Positions 62,159 through 64,000 of a stretch of 64,000 nucleotides of DNA are shown here, piece after piece (position 1 is the first letter of the stretch; the number at the start of each line of letters is the position of its first letter). The notes under the pieces were generated by a model that saw only the letters and a program-made list of their open reading frames with translations, did not search any database and had not been told where the DNA came from. The position numbers and the translations under genes are program-made. The DNA comes from CBFIDA01 sp965661085 (GTDB lineage Bacteria; Pseudomonadota; Gammaproteobacteria; Comchoanobacterales; Comchoanobacteraceae): positions 24,133-88,132 of the forward strand of contig CBFIDA010000005.1 in NCBI GenBank assembly GCA_965661085.1. The letters run 5' to 3'.

Positions 62159-63217
62159 ATGAAGCAAAGCATTGCCATTGTGGCAGCTGGAACAGGAGGT
62201 CACGTGTTTCCGGCAATGGCCGTGGCCGAATCTTGGCTTGCCAAACAACACCGTGTTGTTTGGTTTGGTGTGGAAGATGGTAAAACCCGCAAGTGGATTG
62301 CGCCACTTTCGGTGTCATGGGTTGCCCTCCAATCTAAGCCCATCATGGGGGTTGGGTTTGTGCAACGTTTGATGGGTTTGGCATGCTTGTGTCTGGCAAC
62401 AATACAAGCCATGGTTGCATTGCGTCGCCATCGTGTTCATTGGGTCATGGTGTTTGGTGGGTATGTTTCTGCACCTGTTGGTCTGGCAGCTCGATTGTTA
62501 CGCTTACCCCTGGCTTTGCACGAGCAAAATGCTGTGGCAGGACGTGCCAATGCCATGTTGGCACCATGGGCCCAAAAGATTTTCACGGCTTTTCCAGAGG
62601 TGCTGACCTCTGATCACACGGTGTTGGTGGGCAATCCGTTGCGTGGTACTTTGTATCAAACAGGGCATGTTTCAAAGTCCGCGCCCCATTCACCCATGCG
62701 TGTGTTGGTTTTGGGGGGCAGTCAGGGCGCTGTTTTTATCAATCGCACGCTGGCGAAGCTGTGCCAAGCACATCCGAGAGCATGCCATGATTTTACGTTT
62801 CGATTGCAATGTGGTCGGGCTCATTTTACAGCAGCACGTCAGGCGCTTGAATCCTTTCCTCACATTGCTGTGTCGGCATTCATCGAGGACATGGCCGAGG
62901 CCTACCGTTGGGCTGATGTGGTGATTGCGAGAGCAGGGGCATTGACCATTGCTGAGTGCCAATGGTTTGACGTGCCGGCGCTCTATATTCCGTTACCGAC
63001 AGCCATCGGTGATCATCAAACCCATAATGCCCGTGCTGCAGTGAAGCAAGGGCGAGCCACCCTGATGTCACAAGCAGAGGCCACACCCGAAAATGTTTTA
63101 AGCTGGTTGAAACAGCAGCTTACTGCAGATCTCCCTCTCAAGCATGAGAAGCCGCATGAGGCGCACCAAAGGCCTGCTGAACGCATGGTGGCGCTTTGTT
63201 TGTCGTCTTGGACATGA
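62159..63217 (+). CDS. murG: Lipid II synthase MurG
   Basis: MurG adds GlcNAc to lipid I, giving lipid II. The 352-aa GT28-family enzyme (E. coli 355) has the start IAIVAAGTGGHVFPAMAVA, then HEQNAVAGRANAML, VLGGSQGAVFINR, RAGALTIAECQWFDVPALYI and IPLPTAIGDHQTHNARA. The ATG at 62159 follows TTGAGG at 8-nt spacing; the frame is open from 62135, overlapping ftsW, but the family start fits 62159. In most gammaproteobacteria murC follows, but here the cluster stops. Confidence 0.96.
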   Translation: MKQSIAIVAAGTGGHVFPAMAVAESWLAKQHRVVWFGVEDGKTRKWIAPLSVSWVALQSKPIMGVGFVQRLMGLACLCLATIQAMVALRRHRVHWVMVFGGYVSAPVGLAARLLRLPLALHEQNAVAGRANAMLAPWAQKIFTAFPEVLTSDHTVLVGNPLRGTLYQTGHVSKSAPHSPMRVLVLGGSQGAVFINRTLAKLCQAHPRACHDFTFRLQCGRAHFTAARQALESFPHIAVSAFIEDMAEAYRWADVVIARAGALTIAECQWFDVPALYIPLPTAIGDHQTHNARAAVKQGRATLMSQAEATPENVLSWLKQQLTADLPLKHEKPHEAHQRPAERMVALCLSSWT

Positions 63218-63240
63218 TGGGATGATGTTGTGGTCTGGGC

Positions 63241-63468
63241 TTGATTGGGTTGCCACCTGAGTCCGTGATTGTGACGCAGGTGATCAAGCGGTGTCGATCA
63301 TGCGGTCGCCAAGCAACAGGTTGGTGTTGTTTGACGTGTGGCACGATGATTCACTTGCCATCCACACTGCGGGCCCAGCGCGCAGGGCCAGGTTGGTATC
63401 TTAGAGCGATAGGCTGTCTTTGGCTGGAACTGCGCTTTTTTCATCGTGCGTGTCAGTATTTTGCATGA
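63241..63468 (+). CDS. Possible small zinc-ribbon protein
   Basis: A 75-codon frame whose centre has RCRSCGRQATGWCCLTCG, two CxxC pairs spaced like a zinc ribbon. A hydrophobic/aromatic C-terminus follows. The start would be TTG 23 bases after murG (GTG codons follow in frame), with no clear ribosome binding site. The Cys pattern is more ordered than chance suggests, but the evidence is thin. Confidence 0.3.
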   Translation: MIGLPPESVIVTQVIKRCRSCGRQATGWCCLTCGTMIHLPSTLRAQRAGPGWYLRAIGCLWLELRFFHRACQYFA

Positions 63469-63638
63469 TGTATTGCTATTTTTAGTTACCAAAGTACTTT
63501 GAGGTCATGCATCCGATGCGTATTAAGGTCTTTTTGTGCACGGCCTACGATGTTTAATGCAATGGTCGGCAAGACTTTCAAAGCGCATTTGACATAACTT
63601 TTTTGAAGGTTTTTTTGTGAGGTGAGTGCGGTTTGTCA

Positions 63639-63667
63639 TTGATTTGTGGAGTAATTTTGGATAGAAT
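63639..63667 (+). promoter_or_regulatory. Candidate pdxS promoter
   Basis: TTGATT (63639-63644), a 17-bp spacer and TAGAAT (63662-63667) give a good sigma-70 match, leaving a leader of about 50 bases before the GTG of pdxS. Confidence 0.5.
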
Positions 63668-63722
63668 GTCGACATCTTGTAGTGCGCTGTTGTACTGCTT
63701 TAAAATACTCATTGGAGAAATT

Positions 63723-64000
63723 GTGAAGACACAAGAACAAACGCTGGTCAACCGAGGGTTGGCAAAAATGTTAAAAGGTGGCGTCATCATGGATGTCGTC
63801 AACGTTGAGCAGGCCAAAATTGCGGAGGCAGCTGGGGCATGTGCGGTCATGGCTTTGGAGCGTATTCCGTCTGACATTCGCGCAGCGGGTGGTGTGGCGC
63901 GTATGTCGCAAGTGGAATTGATCACCGATATTGCTGCAGCGGTCAGCATTCCTGTGATGGCCAAGGCACGCATTGGTCATTTTGTTGAAGCACAGATTTT
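63723..64000 (+). CDS. pdxS: Pyridoxal 5'-phosphate synthase subunit PdxS (partial, runs off window)
   Basis: PdxS condenses ribose-5-phosphate, glyceraldehyde-3-phosphate and ammonia (supplied by PdxT) into vitamin B6 without deoxyxylulose phosphate. The 92 visible residues begin [20 protein letters not shown], followed by [40 protein letters not shown] and [17 protein letters not shown], all nearly invariant in the family. These include the catalytic Asp of IMDV and the Lys of MAKARIG. The start is GTG with GGAGA 4-5 nt before. The 3' end is cut by the window. The DXP-independent route is found in few gammaproteobacteria. Confidence 0.95.
   Translation, partial: MKTQEQTLVNRGLAKMLKGGVIMDVVNVEQAKIAEAAGACAVMALERIPSDIRAAGGVARMSQVELITDIAAAVSIPVMAKARIGHFVEAQI

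Larger units (their letters stand above)
63218..63722. other. Region between murG and pdxS
   Basis: This 505-base stretch holds only one weakly supported small frame (63241-63468) and the probable pdxS promoter. There is no murC, ddl or ftsQ remnant that I can recognise. Its right half is A/T-richer. Confidence 0.5.

Noticed and set aside
1..64000. Insertion sequences, prophage, CRISPR arrays, tRNA genes
   Set aside because: No transposase or integrase motif, spacer-repeat array or tRNA cloverleaf sequence was recognised on reading both strands.

Overview
The window reads as chromosome of a gammaproteobacterium with signs of a host-associated lifestyle. Several gene neighbourhoods are classically gammaproteobacterial: rplM-rpsI-sspA-sspB; rsmI divergent from lpoA-yraN-dolP; ffh beside rpsP-rimM-trmD-rplS and a corB gene; aceE-aceF-lpdA; and a dcw cell-wall/division cluster. 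Four further traits point to a Legionella/Coxiella-like (Legionellales-type) bacterium: a small protein resembling a Dot/Icm type IVB secretion component, a set of very large coiled-coil or membrane-anchored orphan proteins, an ankyrin protein with a eukaryote-like basic tail, and a cytosolic PAS histidine kinase with a single-domain response regulator. The exact lineage cannot be fixed from sequence reading alone.

Layout. 0-4.2 kb: two orphan proteins on the minus strand (514 and 831 aa). 4.3-6.8 kb: rplM, rpsI (with a lysine/alanine-rich N-terminal extension), sspA, sspB. 6.8-8.0 kb: an anchored orphan. 8.0-11.5 kb, minus strand: lpoA-yraN-dolP-M50 protease. 11.7-14.2 kb: rsmI, RNase P RNA, a CPA2 antiporter. 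14.5-16.6 kb: a small orphan converging on uup. 17.1-22.9 kb: the pyruvate dehydrogenase operon. 22.9-38.3 kb: shikimate/chorismate genes (aroA, aroK, aroC, a type I-beta DAHP synthase, pabA, pabB, aroB and a fused aroDE), interrupted by an orphan, a two-component pair, a frameshifted orphan, an ankyrin protein and comF. 38.2-43.7 kb, minus strand: a POT-family transporter, then rplS-trmD-rimM-rpsP and ffh. 44.0-49.0 kb: a 35-codon gene and a giant reading frame cut twice by in-frame TAG. 49.1-51.4 kb: corB, the IcmD-like gene, adk. 51.8-63.2 kb: mraZ-rsmH-ftsL-ftsI-murE-murF-mraY-murD-ftsW-murG. The window ends inside pdxS; murC and the ftsQAZ end of the usual cluster do not follow murG.

How the genes work together. 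The core genes give ribosome biogenesis, pyruvate-to-acetyl-CoA conversion, chorismate synthesis with its p-aminobenzoate (folate) branch, and a complete membrane phase for meso-DAP peptidoglycan, supported by LpoA and FtsI. No insertion sequence, prophage, CRISPR array or tRNA gene was recognised.

The most unusual items are: the giant gene with two TAG codons at positions compatible with former CAG glutamine codons; the solitary IcmD-like gene; the AroDE fusion with an aro gene order like that of Chlamydia; three ribosomal proteins with low-complexity tails; three GTGG repeats at exact 10-bp spacing in the mraZ leader; a closed 74-nt stem element before murE; and a marked excess of the palindrome CATG in the stretches counted by hand.
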